Shown here piece by piece: positions 11,536 to 23,500 of a stretch of 40,359 nucleotides of DNA. The notes beneath the pieces were generated by a model. The model made no database searches. It saw nothing but the letters and a program-made list of their open reading frames with translations, and was not told the DNA's origin. The stretch's first letter is position 1, and each line of letters begins with the position of its first letter. This DNA comes from Elysia marginata (Eukaryota; Mollusca; Gastropoda; Plakobranchidae): NCBI GenBank assembly GCA_019649035.1, contig BMAT01010761.1, forward strand, positions 80,122 to 120,480, given 5' to 3'. The position numbers and the translations under genes were made by a program.

Positions 11536-14500
11536 CTGTGAGTGTGAGGTGCCAGGGTCATGGTCATGTAGAGATATTTAATAACGGAAAGACGATCACA
11601 GGACTCCCTAGAGTGCCCACGATGTAAAGAAGAAACTCACGCGACAGGAACACACAGTTCCACAGTGCCGAACATGAAATTTGAAACAAGATACGATACA
11701 ATACAGAGGACAGATGATACATTCTCAACCTGGCTTGACAATTCCAACGTGGAGGTGTAAACCAGCCATTTGGGACTGTAAGTTTACTATTGAAACAAAC
11801 TTTCAGAAACATGGGTTTTAAAAAAAAATGCGCCATACCAGTTTCAAAGTCAACATGCCAGATCAATAATTAAATTACAAATACATCAACGATGCTTTAA
11901 AACCATCCCAAAAAAATAAGGATAAAGGAGGCACGGTTCACTACCAGTACCAAATGTGAGCGCAGACTTTTTGTATGTTTTTTTTTCTTCTCGAAATTGT
12001 TAATGAATTGCCGGTTTTTTGGGTATAAATCATAATGTTGATTAAAAAGCTTAATTTTTTTAGATAATTGTCCAGTATTAATTCTCACCGCCAGTGTCAT
12101 AGCGAAGTCCACAGCATCTTTACCATATCCGATGTCCGTAGAGACATGTGTACATTTGTTAGATTTCAGCTCACGGTAAAGCTGGTATCTAGAGGCAAGT
12201 CCAGAATAACGAGGAAAGAACCAAAAACATCTAATAGTAAAAACCGCAACGCTCAATTTTTTTGTTGTAAGGGGGACGGTCCTATGTTTTCAAATTCAGT
12301 TATTTAATAGGCTTTCTTCGTGTTAAGATTTACTGTACAATGCTTATGACGCGCAAAAAAAGAAAAAAAAAAAAGAAAAAGAAAGAGTTATAGTACACCG
12401 TCGTATTTTTCTGAGTGCCAAAAAGTTGCGATCTGAGATAAAACCACCACGGAGAACTTCCGCATTGGACATTAACCCCTTCCTCCACCCACACTTTTTT
12501 AGAAATGTTCATGAGAGAGCATGCTTCTCATTTAACTTTAGGTAATAGATATATGAACAGACATGTATAAGTATCATCACAATAAAATACTCAACCTAGA
12601 GATATCTTCAGCACCCGCCTTGGAAAAAGTTATGGAGACAGGTAGAATAAAGTTCATGGCCATGATTTGACTATGTATATTATCGAAAAACCAAGGGAAA
12701 CAAAATTGCACAAAGAACATTTGGTTTTACCGAATCACTTCCCTTTTAGTTTACATTTACACTGCTGCTTTCATGCAGAACTACCCGATTAAAATTTGAT
12801 ATTAGAATACCATCTTGCCATAAATTGGGTTTTTATTGGTTTCAGTGTTTTGATCTGAACTTTGTTCTACCTTTCTTCAGTACCTCCTTTCTAAAAAAAA
12901 TATTAACACAAGACACACTTACAGAGAAAACACTCTCTAAATAGGGATTAAGACATTTTAGTCTTAGAAACTGAAATTAAAATGATATGTGTTAAAAACA
13001 AAGGTTGTCCCCTTTTGAAAATTCTTAAACAACACTTCTACTTGAGGAGTAGTTTGTGTTGCAAACTTACTTTCGAAAGTACTTCTCTCTATGGAAGGGT
13101 CCTTGGGGTCTTGCGCTTATGAAACCCCACACAAACGTCAAAGGTGGAAGACTGCCACGGAAGTGTTTGAAAAACATGAAGTTTTCAAGGTCGGCGAATA
13201 CAATGCTGCACATGCTCGACAAATGTTGAATCTAAAAGAAATAATTGTCAGAAGACAGCTAAGGAAACTTGATGTTATAAAAGAGAACTGTTAGGTGAAA
13301 TGATGCTCCCTCACATAATGTATAACAAGTTATAAAAATGCTACTTTCTTCTTTAAATTTCTTTCTTCGTATTTTTCATCGGGGTGTATTCAGGGAATTA
13401 ATAAAACTATGAATGTTAAGACATTAAGATTGTTGAGAATCTTGATATTTTGTTCGAACTAAATTGGAAAAGGTGGGGGTGTTAACCTATATTTCTTTCA
13501 TTGAAATATCTAAATACTACAACAAGCAACAGTTTTTCCGCTATGGGCAGTTATCGATAAAGTTAAATAAAGCTAGAAGTTTGTTGTTCATAACCAGTGA
13601 GATTTGAAGTTCCTTAGCAGAGATACGAATTTATCATAGCGTTATTAGTTATGTAAACTTTACAACAAAATGAAGAAGAAAATGTACACAAATTGAGCCT
13701 TATTAAGAAAAAGTATAATATGTGGGGTATGTAATGATAATGAATTGTGTAAACTTTGTTATAAAATCAAAGCTACATAATTATGCTGTCTGCAGTTTCA
13801 ACATTTTCAAATTTTACAAAGAGCCAACTGCATTACGCGTCCGTCTCCAGTATGACAATAACAAGACGATGAATGAAAAAAAAAACGATTTGAAACATAA
13901 CGCGGGTCAACACAAGATGTAATGAACAACATCCAACAGATTGATTTTTCAATAAACTAAAGAAAGTGAAAAGTACCTTGGGTGTGCGGAGTTTGTGATA
14001 ATGCGAGTGCCCTTGTACAGCAGTCATAGAGGAGGCTTGAGCCTGGGAGTTCACAGACGATGATGCACAAGCAGCAGCTGCCGTGGTGCTCGATGGTCTG
14101 GAGAGCAAGCTACTCCTGGACGATGAAGGTCCATCCAAACTGAGCATCAGGGAATGGACAAGCCGAGGCGCTACCTGGGACACGACGTCTAGTGCTTGTG
14201 GAAGCCCCATAGGCAGCTCCTTCTCTTCATCTCGCTCAACGTTGTTTGTCGAGAACGGCAACTGCTTTGAAGCGTTATCGCTGTAAATTTGGGCAGAAAA
14301 CTTAGCCTCAGATTTGGTTTTGGGTTCCTCGGTTTTGTCATCATTAACCTCCTTGTCGCTACGCTGTTTTCTTCTACACTGAATTCGCGTTGTGGTCTGT
14401 TTAGATTCGTTGTTAGATTGTTTAATAGCGTTTTCATAACTATTGCCAGGGCGGGTGCTTACGGTGTCTCCAAGTTGAGTATTTGGCTGTGTAGACGACA

Positions 14501-17500
14501 ATGACAGGTGTGTGCACTTAGGCTTAAGTTTTCCACATAAAACGTTTCTATGATGTATTTTCTTGCTTCTATCTTCACATTGTTGATGCTGAACAGCTTC
14601 AGTGCCTGGGATGGAGCATGTATTGCATTTAAGTTGGGTTGTTCGAAGAGGTATAAATCTGTCTCGTGGTTTCATTGGAGGGTTTGATCTTAATTTTGAA
14701 CAGTTCTTTTCAAAACACTTTTTCTTTAGTCCTTTCGCACGTTTTGACATTCTAAATTTGCATGATCTTGATGTCTGGTTTCTTAAGATTCGTCTGGTTC
14801 CTTTTTTACACACTCTTGATTTCTTTTGTGTTGTACTTTTTGCTTTGCTGATTTTTTTACGGATCACATTTTTCTTCAGCCCTTTATTGGCTGCAGCCAA
14901 ACCTCTGCGTTTATACAGAGCACAAGATCTAGTCTGCGGCCCATTCAGAGCCTTGTATGTATCACCATTATCTTCTTTAGTCAGTGCTTTGTTGGCAGCT
15001 AAATTTTTGGCAGATTTTCGTTGCGGTTTTCTTCGCATTTTATCCAAGATTTGTTGATGTGATTCTGTGTGGATGCCTTTTAGGTTACTAGCCGTATTTT
15101 GCAACTCAGTGTCTTTATAGCTGTATGTAATGCTGCAAGAGGGTTCATGTTCTGCCTGCAATAATTGTTCGAGGTTGTTAGGATATCTGCTCTTGGAAAG
15201 TTGGGAGCTATGGTTGTCCTCTACATATTGAGGATTTACTACGTCCACACTTTTGATGGAATTTATACTCGAATCAAAACAAAAATAAGATTCACCTACC
15301 GAATCATCTATGAGCGTTGCATTTTTAACAGCCATAAACTTGTCCTGGCTGTGAAAGTTTTCTCCAATAACACTCTCTTCGGCGTCATTTTCCACTGTTT
15401 TGGTTTCGAGGGCTAGTCTTACTCCTAGACTCTCTTCCGTTTCAAAGCGATTTTCAAGAACGGTCGTTTTCTGGTCTTGTTCAAACGTCCTTACTAAAGG
15501 CAATACGCTTTCTTGTTGCAATGCACCTTGAGCAAACATATCGCTACAAATAGGGCTCGCTTTAGAAGGGCCAGTCTTGTACAGGTGACTATAGTTTGAT
15601 TGCTTTTCCGGCCCAGCGTTTTTCAAATTTACATCTTCTGTCAATATAAAATACCGTGATTCATCAGCACTTAGCTTGCTTACATCAACTGTGCTGTCTT
15701 TAGGCTGAATTTCGTTGTCGTTTCGTAGAGAAAATTGGGTTTTGAGATCACATGGTGTTATTTCTTTTTTGACAGGGTAGTTCTTTGAATTTTGGACTGA
15801 AGGAAGGTTTGACTTATCTTCGCGTAAGTCTGATTCTATATGTCTTCTTAACTCTTGATTTTTAGAGCTTAAAATGCCTTCTCTTGACTCACTAGGGACT
15901 TGGCTGGTTTCTGGGTTCTCTTCACACTCTATTTCCATATCATTATGTTTTGCAACAGGTCCGTTGTCGGCTTTGACAAGCTTATAAGTGGGTTCAGATT
16001 TACTCGACGAAGTGTGATCTTTTTCGGCTAATTCTTTTGCTTTGGAGGCTGAGATCGTTACTTCCAGAAGTCCAAGGAGTGGATTTGTATATGTTGCATG
16101 CTTTAAGGAAGATGCTGTGCATGTTAAATCGTTAGGACTCTTTGACAAGACCGACAGGGTGTGCACGCGGAAGCTTTTTGAAAGTTTTCCCCGATATTTA
16201 AGTGAAGCCTTGACAGTACCAGAGCGTCGCTTTAGCTTTCTAACCTGAACTTTCCTTTTACGAGCTACAACCTTGCTGTGGAGAACACGCCTCTGACGAG
16301 ACAGGTACCGAGGGAGCCTTGTAAGCCTTCGTCCATGCAGTTTGCTCTGAAAGTGCTGTGTTTGCTTGTTGGTTACAAAATACCTTATGCCGACATCATC
16401 TTCATTTTCAATGTCCCTGTTTCCGATCTCATCATCGTCTGTACTTGGCTTCTCTGCCAAAGAGGAGATAAATATGGTGTCAGTCTGTGGAATAAGGGTG
16501 GCAGTGAGACGAGACACAATGACGTGTTGAGCTAATGACATTGCATTTTGTCTCACTGGGTAGTTTGCGGAAGAACCCAAGCCATCACTCATCTCTACCT
16601 GTGTGCTTTGATCACGTGAGTTTCGAGTATCAGAACTGTTCCTTGGATGCCAATAAAGAAATCCCTTATCAAGAGAAGCCCCAGAGCCAAAAACCATCCT
16701 ATTGGACTTGTCGGCGCTTTTTTCCACAGGTGAAACTGAGAATAATGTCTCGGAAGGGTTGCTTTCAGAGTATGAAGTTTTTGAAACATCTAGTTGAGTA
16801 CCATGAAAAGCGCTGCTAGGCTTTTCGACGGCTTCACCAGGACTGACATGTCGAAATGTTTCTTGACTAGTGCTGTCATTTGGTTTTCCGACCGCTGTGG
16901 GGTTTGTCGATTTTTTGTCATTCAGTCCTGTATTACCATTATCAGAACTTTCTTTTGGAGGTTTAATCCCTAAACACACATTCTCTTTATTTACATTATT
17001 ATCATCGTCGTCTCCGTCAGAGTCTATTTCCATCACGAAACTGCAAGACTGCATTAGAGACCTCATGTTGCTGCTGTCCAATGACGTGGAAGAGAATGAC
17101 CTGCAGCTGGCACGACTATTACTTGGACATGGACATGAACCATAAGAGAAACCTCGATGATTGAAATTTGACACTGACTGCACATCTTTAGATGAACAGG
17201 GCGCGCTTGAAGCCATAGAGCTGGTACAGGCAGCTGATGTTGATGGAGTTGACATTTGCTCACTCGTACTCTCGCATGTCAGTTGAGGATCACAAATTCG
17301 TCGAACACACTGTGAAATTGTTGGGTCAAAGGTACTGTCGGATTCAGTACTACGCCATGAAGAAGAACCTACATTCACATCAACCTCCCTTGACACTGTT
17401 GGGGTTACCACGTTAAATTCTTTCGTCTTGTCCCTGACCGCTAAATGTTCACTTGATGGCCCAGCCTCGACGGGAATTAGTTTAGAAATGTCAATGTCGT

Positions 17501-20500
17501 CACCCGACCGCAATGTTGATTCAGACAAAGACCGATGCGCAGAAAGTCCTTCTGAACTCATTGTTTCAGTAGTCACATTGCCGCTATTCAAGTCTGGGAC
17601 TGCCAGCACTAGCGGCGAGGTAGGGTGGGGCGCACGTCTGTTGCAGTCCAGGTTGAGCTCGGTAGCCACGCCAGTGCCGGAGATGCCGCATCGCAGCACA
17701 AACTCTCGCAAGGTCCGAGCTGGCCATGACAACACTGGACCCTGAAACGGACAGTCTATGTGCAGGCACATCCCTGTAGGCGGCAGGCCTTGGTAAATAA
17801 ACTGTCCGCACTCGGCACATGCTTGGTCGGTAAGGAGGTCAGCAAAAACGTCACGCTTGAAAAAAAGAAACATTAATTTGAACTTCAGAAATAATTCCAT
17901 TAGTCAAATAAAAAAGGTACAATTACAAGCGAGTTGAGATGGTGAAAGGCCTAGGTTTACCTCTTGATCAAGGCCACACAAGTTAACATAAAGTAAAACA
18001 ATACTATTCTTCTGTACATGAAAACCCGAGCACTGTGAAAACAAAGGGCCGCAGCAGGCTCCCCAGGATTAGTCCGGCGGCAAAACACACACTCTGCCAT
18101 GCATAATCCTTATTCCAAAAGATTGTTCATTGCATTGGTGCTTGTAAGAATTCGTCCCAATAACAAAATAAACAAACAGCCTTAAAACAGCATGGACTGA
18201 AAATGTTGTCACTAAACAAAATTAAAAAAAAAAACAATTATATGAGAGTCGTTCAGAATAAGGTAAAACTATCACAACTTCTGAAGTAATCAACATTATT
18301 TATCTGTGAACCATAGGCAAAGCTTATTAAACACTCAATATCTGCAATGAATCTCAGCACTGTCATTGAATTCGGATATTACAAAAATAAGATGATCATT
18401 ACCATTAAAAACCGTTAAAGATAGATATCAGAAGAGTCGTTACATTTCGCCAGGCAAAAGGAAAAATACACTCGATGTTCTTCAAGAAATTCTTGCCACA
18501 ATATTGCAATGCTCTGGGTGAACCGCATAGTTTATATCGGTGGTGCTCACGGCCTGCATGATGAGACAAGCATTAGCAAATCTCTGTTCCCCACATTCAC
18601 TGGGCTGATAAGGACCAGGAGGCGTGTAGAATCAAACAAATAGCTACAATACTGGAATTTTTACCAAGTACTGTACATAAAATTTTACATTCTAAGGTTG
18701 GATTTTAAAAGGTTTCTGCGTGATGGGTTCACTGAAGACCACCAAAGATCATATTAAGTTGTGGCGATTAGGCGAATTGCCTCTCTGTCACTTTTGAGAC
18801 GGCATGAACAAAAGGCTTGTGGCTCACGTGTTAGGGGAGACCACAAAAGACATGGCGACAATAGTTTCCTTAATCATTTTATAACTGTCTTGAATCGAAG
18901 GGGGATTCCATGATTTGGAAGCACCCGTCACCGCTCCCTGTGAAAAGTCCGACAATCATCGATCGAGAGCGTTCATAGTTACTGTGTTTAGGTGTTCTTC
19001 TCTACGACTTTATGCTTCAGGCAACGAAAACCAATGCTGCCAATTACTGTGTAACTCTTCATAATCCAGAAGCTATTCAATGGAAAAGGTCAAGACTCAA
19101 CCCTAGCATGATAATGTCATACCTCATGAAGCGGTTTGACAAGAGACTGGTCTCGGCATTAGGTTTCTGAAAAATCACCCCACCCAACACATATTCATGG
19201 TATTGTCTCTTCTGACTATCATCAATTGGTCGACTAAAACGCCACCTTGAAGGCCGGAAGTAAGACACAATCAAAACTTTCATTGACGAAGTGAATGACT
19301 GGGTGGCTAAGCTTGACGGCACTTCCTTCAGAGATAGCATACTTTCATTGGCACACCGTAAGCAAAAATGCATTTATCGTTAAGATGGCATGAGCAACTA
19401 TGCAGTAAGTTTTAATAGTGACATTAAAAATATGTTTCAAGTTATACGGGTTTTCACAAGTGTCCAAACTCCTCTCCTATAGGCCTCTATGATGTCGTCT
19501 TAACTTCAAAACAGCGTATATTTTTGGTGGAAAATTTAACATCTGAAAGCTTTGGAGATTATAAATAAAATCTCAAATTCTTATTAATACTGTACCTTCA
19601 AGTTGAAAGGTAAAGCAAATGTTTATAGTTGTCACTGAGTTAATCTAGTCTCTTTCTGGGTGGTTTCTTATGCGCAACTGCTTGTCAACAAAGTGCATCT
19701 GAGAAAGTTTAGTGTGGTTTGCGGGATTCACGGATGATGAGTCTCCTGCAATCGCAGTTATGTAGTCACAGCGTCTTTAAAGAACTCAGTGTCAGTATGC
19801 TAGAAAGAAGACCCATCTAAAATTTTCGATAAGCTTAGTTGTTGTTGTTGTTTATTTTGCTTTACGCTAGTGAGATTTCACAAAGCAGTTCCGGTATTAT
19901 TTGGTGAGTTGTGACCTTTGAAGGCCAGACTGTCCTTAAAAGGTTTAATGCTGAGAAAGAACTAAGCTTCTACTGCCTACTGCTGGCTGCAGAGGTAAAC
20001 CTGGTTGCTACAAGTACCATAATTATAGTTTCGTCTGTACTCCTAGAGCTGGAATATATACCTCAAACAATATTTTTTAAATTGCTTAAGTGCCATGCCC
20101 AGTACGTAGGTACAGTGAGGTGTCGTGCTCATGCAAGGGTATTAGATACTAACGTATACTGGAAGATAATTTATTACTCTGCTCACTGAGCCAATTTGGC
20201 CTCGCACTATTTGATTTGTTGAGGGCGTCCAAAGCAAATTCAGATTTTTTAGTCCTGTAAAGATTACCACAATGTCTGTAGTAATTTTTCATTTGACTTT
20301 GAAGCACAAAACTGTTCATTTGGCGTCTAAAGCTAAGTACCCAAGATCATGGCATCAAGATCAGACCTATAAAACTCACTCTCGTAGTTCTCTCAAACGG
20401 CAGACTCCAGTATAACACGTTAAAATCTAGAATGCATCGTGAAATTTTCTTGATCGAACTGCTGTTGAATTGCGGCTATAAGAGCATAAATGGGCTGATG

Positions 20501-23500
20501 GGCTAAAAACGGTCGGATAGCGTTCTTGCGCGCTCTACTGATGATGAGTAGCTGCGTCACTGATTCAAAAGTTAAACGTGGTTGTATACGTCTTCGAGGC
20601 AAAGTCGGGTAGATCATCCTTCACCAACAATATCAACTTCATTGGCGTCATATTTTTTTATCATCATTACATGTAAGAATGTACACGTGTATCTTTTCAT
20701 ATTCAGTATGACAACAACGACTACACTTTTTATACCAGTGACATTAGCTTAATGGCGCTGACTCACCACAGACGTGCAACATTTAGCAGCCACAATGTGT
20801 CGACTGTCTAGGTGAAAACGTAGCTCTTCCGTATCAGCAAGACCGAGGCCACAGTCCTGGCATACCAAAGAGTACTTTACCCTTTTGCAGCGAGAGACAA
20901 TTTCCCTCATAAGGCGTTGAGGTACTGGTATAGGTTGAGCGCGATTTGGAAGGTCATCTGGAAAATAATTGGGTAAATGTGTATATCGAAAACATCGTAA
21001 TGATCTTCACAATGATGGTGGTAAAGATGACAGCAACCACTATACGAGCAGATTTAACACTGAATGAAAGATACTGGGCGGAAAAGACTAATTATTTCCT
21101 CCTTATCTGTTTCTGTCGAATTCTAGATCAATATTTTGTTCTTTCTCCTTTGATCTGTTACCCTTTTTATTAAACACAATAACGAAACATACTATTGAAT
21201 TATAGGAACTGGAAAATGTCAAAGAGCGTTTTAATGTAAAAAGACATTTTAGCCTAAAATATCCTCACTTAATGTGTAAAGCACACTTTGTTATATTAGC
21301 TAAAGTATTTCTGTGGTGAAAGAAACTAAATAAAATAAGAGGCCCTTCAAACGAAGCCAAGTAGGCACTTATGGCCCTTTTTCGCATGGTAAAAATACAA
21401 ATCATGTACATGGGCAATTGTATTGTCTTTTAATAAACCTGGAAAATAAAAAGCGTATCCATGATGAGACATGTTGTCCATGTGTTGTTGAGCAGACGAA
21501 AAATCACTGAAGAAGCGGAGGCACTCTGGGCATGCGTATACGGTAGTTGGAACTGGTGACAACAGACAGGCGTGACGTGCCTGAAACATATGAGCTTGGC
21601 AACTGTCTTCATCCTGTAAGATAAACGCTAATTATAAAACCCTCACAAAGCAGGAATATTAGAATGAAAATAAAGTTTTCTTCATAATAGGAGCCATGTT
21701 TTCTTTGGTTGTTTAACTTTTTTATGACTATCAATAAATTCAAGGATCTGCTTTTCTGGCGTTTATTTCTGTAATGTTGAGAAAAACACTTGTGTTATGA
21801 TTGAATAACATTAAATTTCACGCATTTGGAACACTAGATTAAAAAGGCACGCAAATTGCATAACATTGAAATAAAAAGGACAGCTTCACTATTACAATAA
21901 AAGAGACTCTCTCTCATGTAGTTTTCACTTCAGCCTATGTAGTAAAAAAAAGTGTTTTTGGATGGCGAAAGAAAATTCCTGGAAGTTTAGGGGAAGCTTC
22001 AGCAGGTAACTTAAACTGGAACAATGCACGTGATAGCCTAATTACATTTCTCTTTATGAGTGTGACACATTTTCTTCCAAACCATGTAAACAATACTTGC
22101 ATGTCTCTAAGCCTATGAGTAGTACGGTCCAGAACGTTGTAACCCTAATTCAATTCCAAACAGTAGAACGATGGACTAAGATAACTTGGCGTGCATCACG
22201 CCAGAGACTTGCCTCAAATATTTCTCCGCATCGGGGACACATATATCGAATGCAGCCACTCGGTTCTATGCCGTCCAAAATGGTTGCTAGCGGGTTGCAT
22301 GGTGAGTGATTCATCTGAGCAACGTGTTCATTTAGCAAAGACGGCGTGGAAAACTGGAGATTGCAGTTCAGCACACAACACATCAATAACGGTTGTGGCT
22401 GCTCGTCTTCCCTGATTTCTTCAACCTCTTTTTTAACTCCTGCAACTCCTTGGTTATCTGTATTTTCCGTTTTGGTGAAATCTTCATCTTGCGTTACATA
22501 GGGTTTTGAATTGTTTGAGTATGCACAAGTATTATTAGGCTGTGCAGGTTGACTATCCTTGGACACAGCATTATCTGTTGTAAGATTGTTTGCAGGTTCC
22601 GAGATTGCTTCTATTACTTCAGATGAATGTTGATTCGAGTTGACAGAAACTGTAACATCAGTATCTGCTTGAACTGATTCCCTTGCAGGACAATGATGCA
22701 CAGTACCTATTTCTGAAGCGCTTTCACTGCCTGGTGGTATGTCCAAGCTTGTTTGTGACACAGAGTGTGTCTGCTGCACATCACCTTTGTATGGGTCGAG
22801 TGCTGCGCTTGAGTTATGAATGCCCAGTACAGTTTGCCGTTTAGTTAAACTGCTGTGATTTTTGTCAGATACATGTTGGGTTTCTGGACTAGTCGTATGA
22901 CAACGATCAGACGACCCTTGGCCAGGTTTATTAGAACATTGCGCATCAGTGTTTTCACCCATCTCCCCTGTCAGGTCTGTAGCAGTGTGAGGTGCAAAAG
23001 AAGAGCACGAGGCGGGAGAGGTGAAGTCATCAGTGCTGTTGTCTGGGCACACAGTGTGCCAGAATTCCTCGTCTATCTCGTTCTCGGGATTTACCAGTAG
23101 GTCAAAATAAGGATGTAATGTTGTGGTAGCAGAGCAGTTTACAGCAACCACAGAGTCCACACTGGTGCTTTTATCAAGCAGATAGTCGTTGCTTGTTGGT
23201 TTGTTGCTTGAACTCGGTCTGGTCAAAGCTTGAGAAGTACAGCTATGGACAAAGTTGGCTGGTTTCGAAGGATCAGAACCCTTGTGGCCATGAGCAATGT
23301 CGGCACAATCTGGGGGACGATTGGTATGAGACGAGCAACTGCTGGTGTTGACGTCTGTCTCTGTGGTCTCCATGTTTACAGTTGAAGAAAGAATGACATG
23401 ATCCTTTGAAGAATTTTGTATCTGGCTAGTTACCTCTTGCTTTGGCTTTTTCTCCACAGAACTATTATTTGTGTCACAGTAACTATTACCGCTGACATTG

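Larger units (their letters stand above)
17856..20766 (-). other. Intron 4 of the ZNF451-like gene
   Basis: The largest intron, 2911 bases, phase 0 at both ends. It carries a decayed mariner transposase (about 18625-19385, plus strand) and one arm of the foldback family (20026-20080). A 65-codon minus-strand frame at 20420-20617 is unassigned; it lacks splice sites that I could support. Confidence 0.6.

Noticed and set aside
11564-11866. Minus-strand 100-codon frame in intron 7
   Set aside because: It lies between two exons that join exactly in phase; no domain or splice support.
12330-12512. Candidate extra exon (minus) between exons 6 and 7
   Set aside because: The acceptor is weak and the frame runs into a poly-Phe stretch; exon 6 to exon 7 already restores a Lys codon and the domain order.
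14602-15057. Plus-strand 151-codon frame opposite the giant exon
   Set aside because: It is the antisense of the Lys/Arg-rich block, where AAG/AGA codons become CTT/TCT; the minus-strand frame is 1293 codons and spliced in phase.
20420-20617. Minus-strand 65-codon frame (Arg- and Ile-rich) in intron 4
   Set aside because: No usable acceptor and donor pair and no recognised domain; exons 4 and 5 already join in phase without it.
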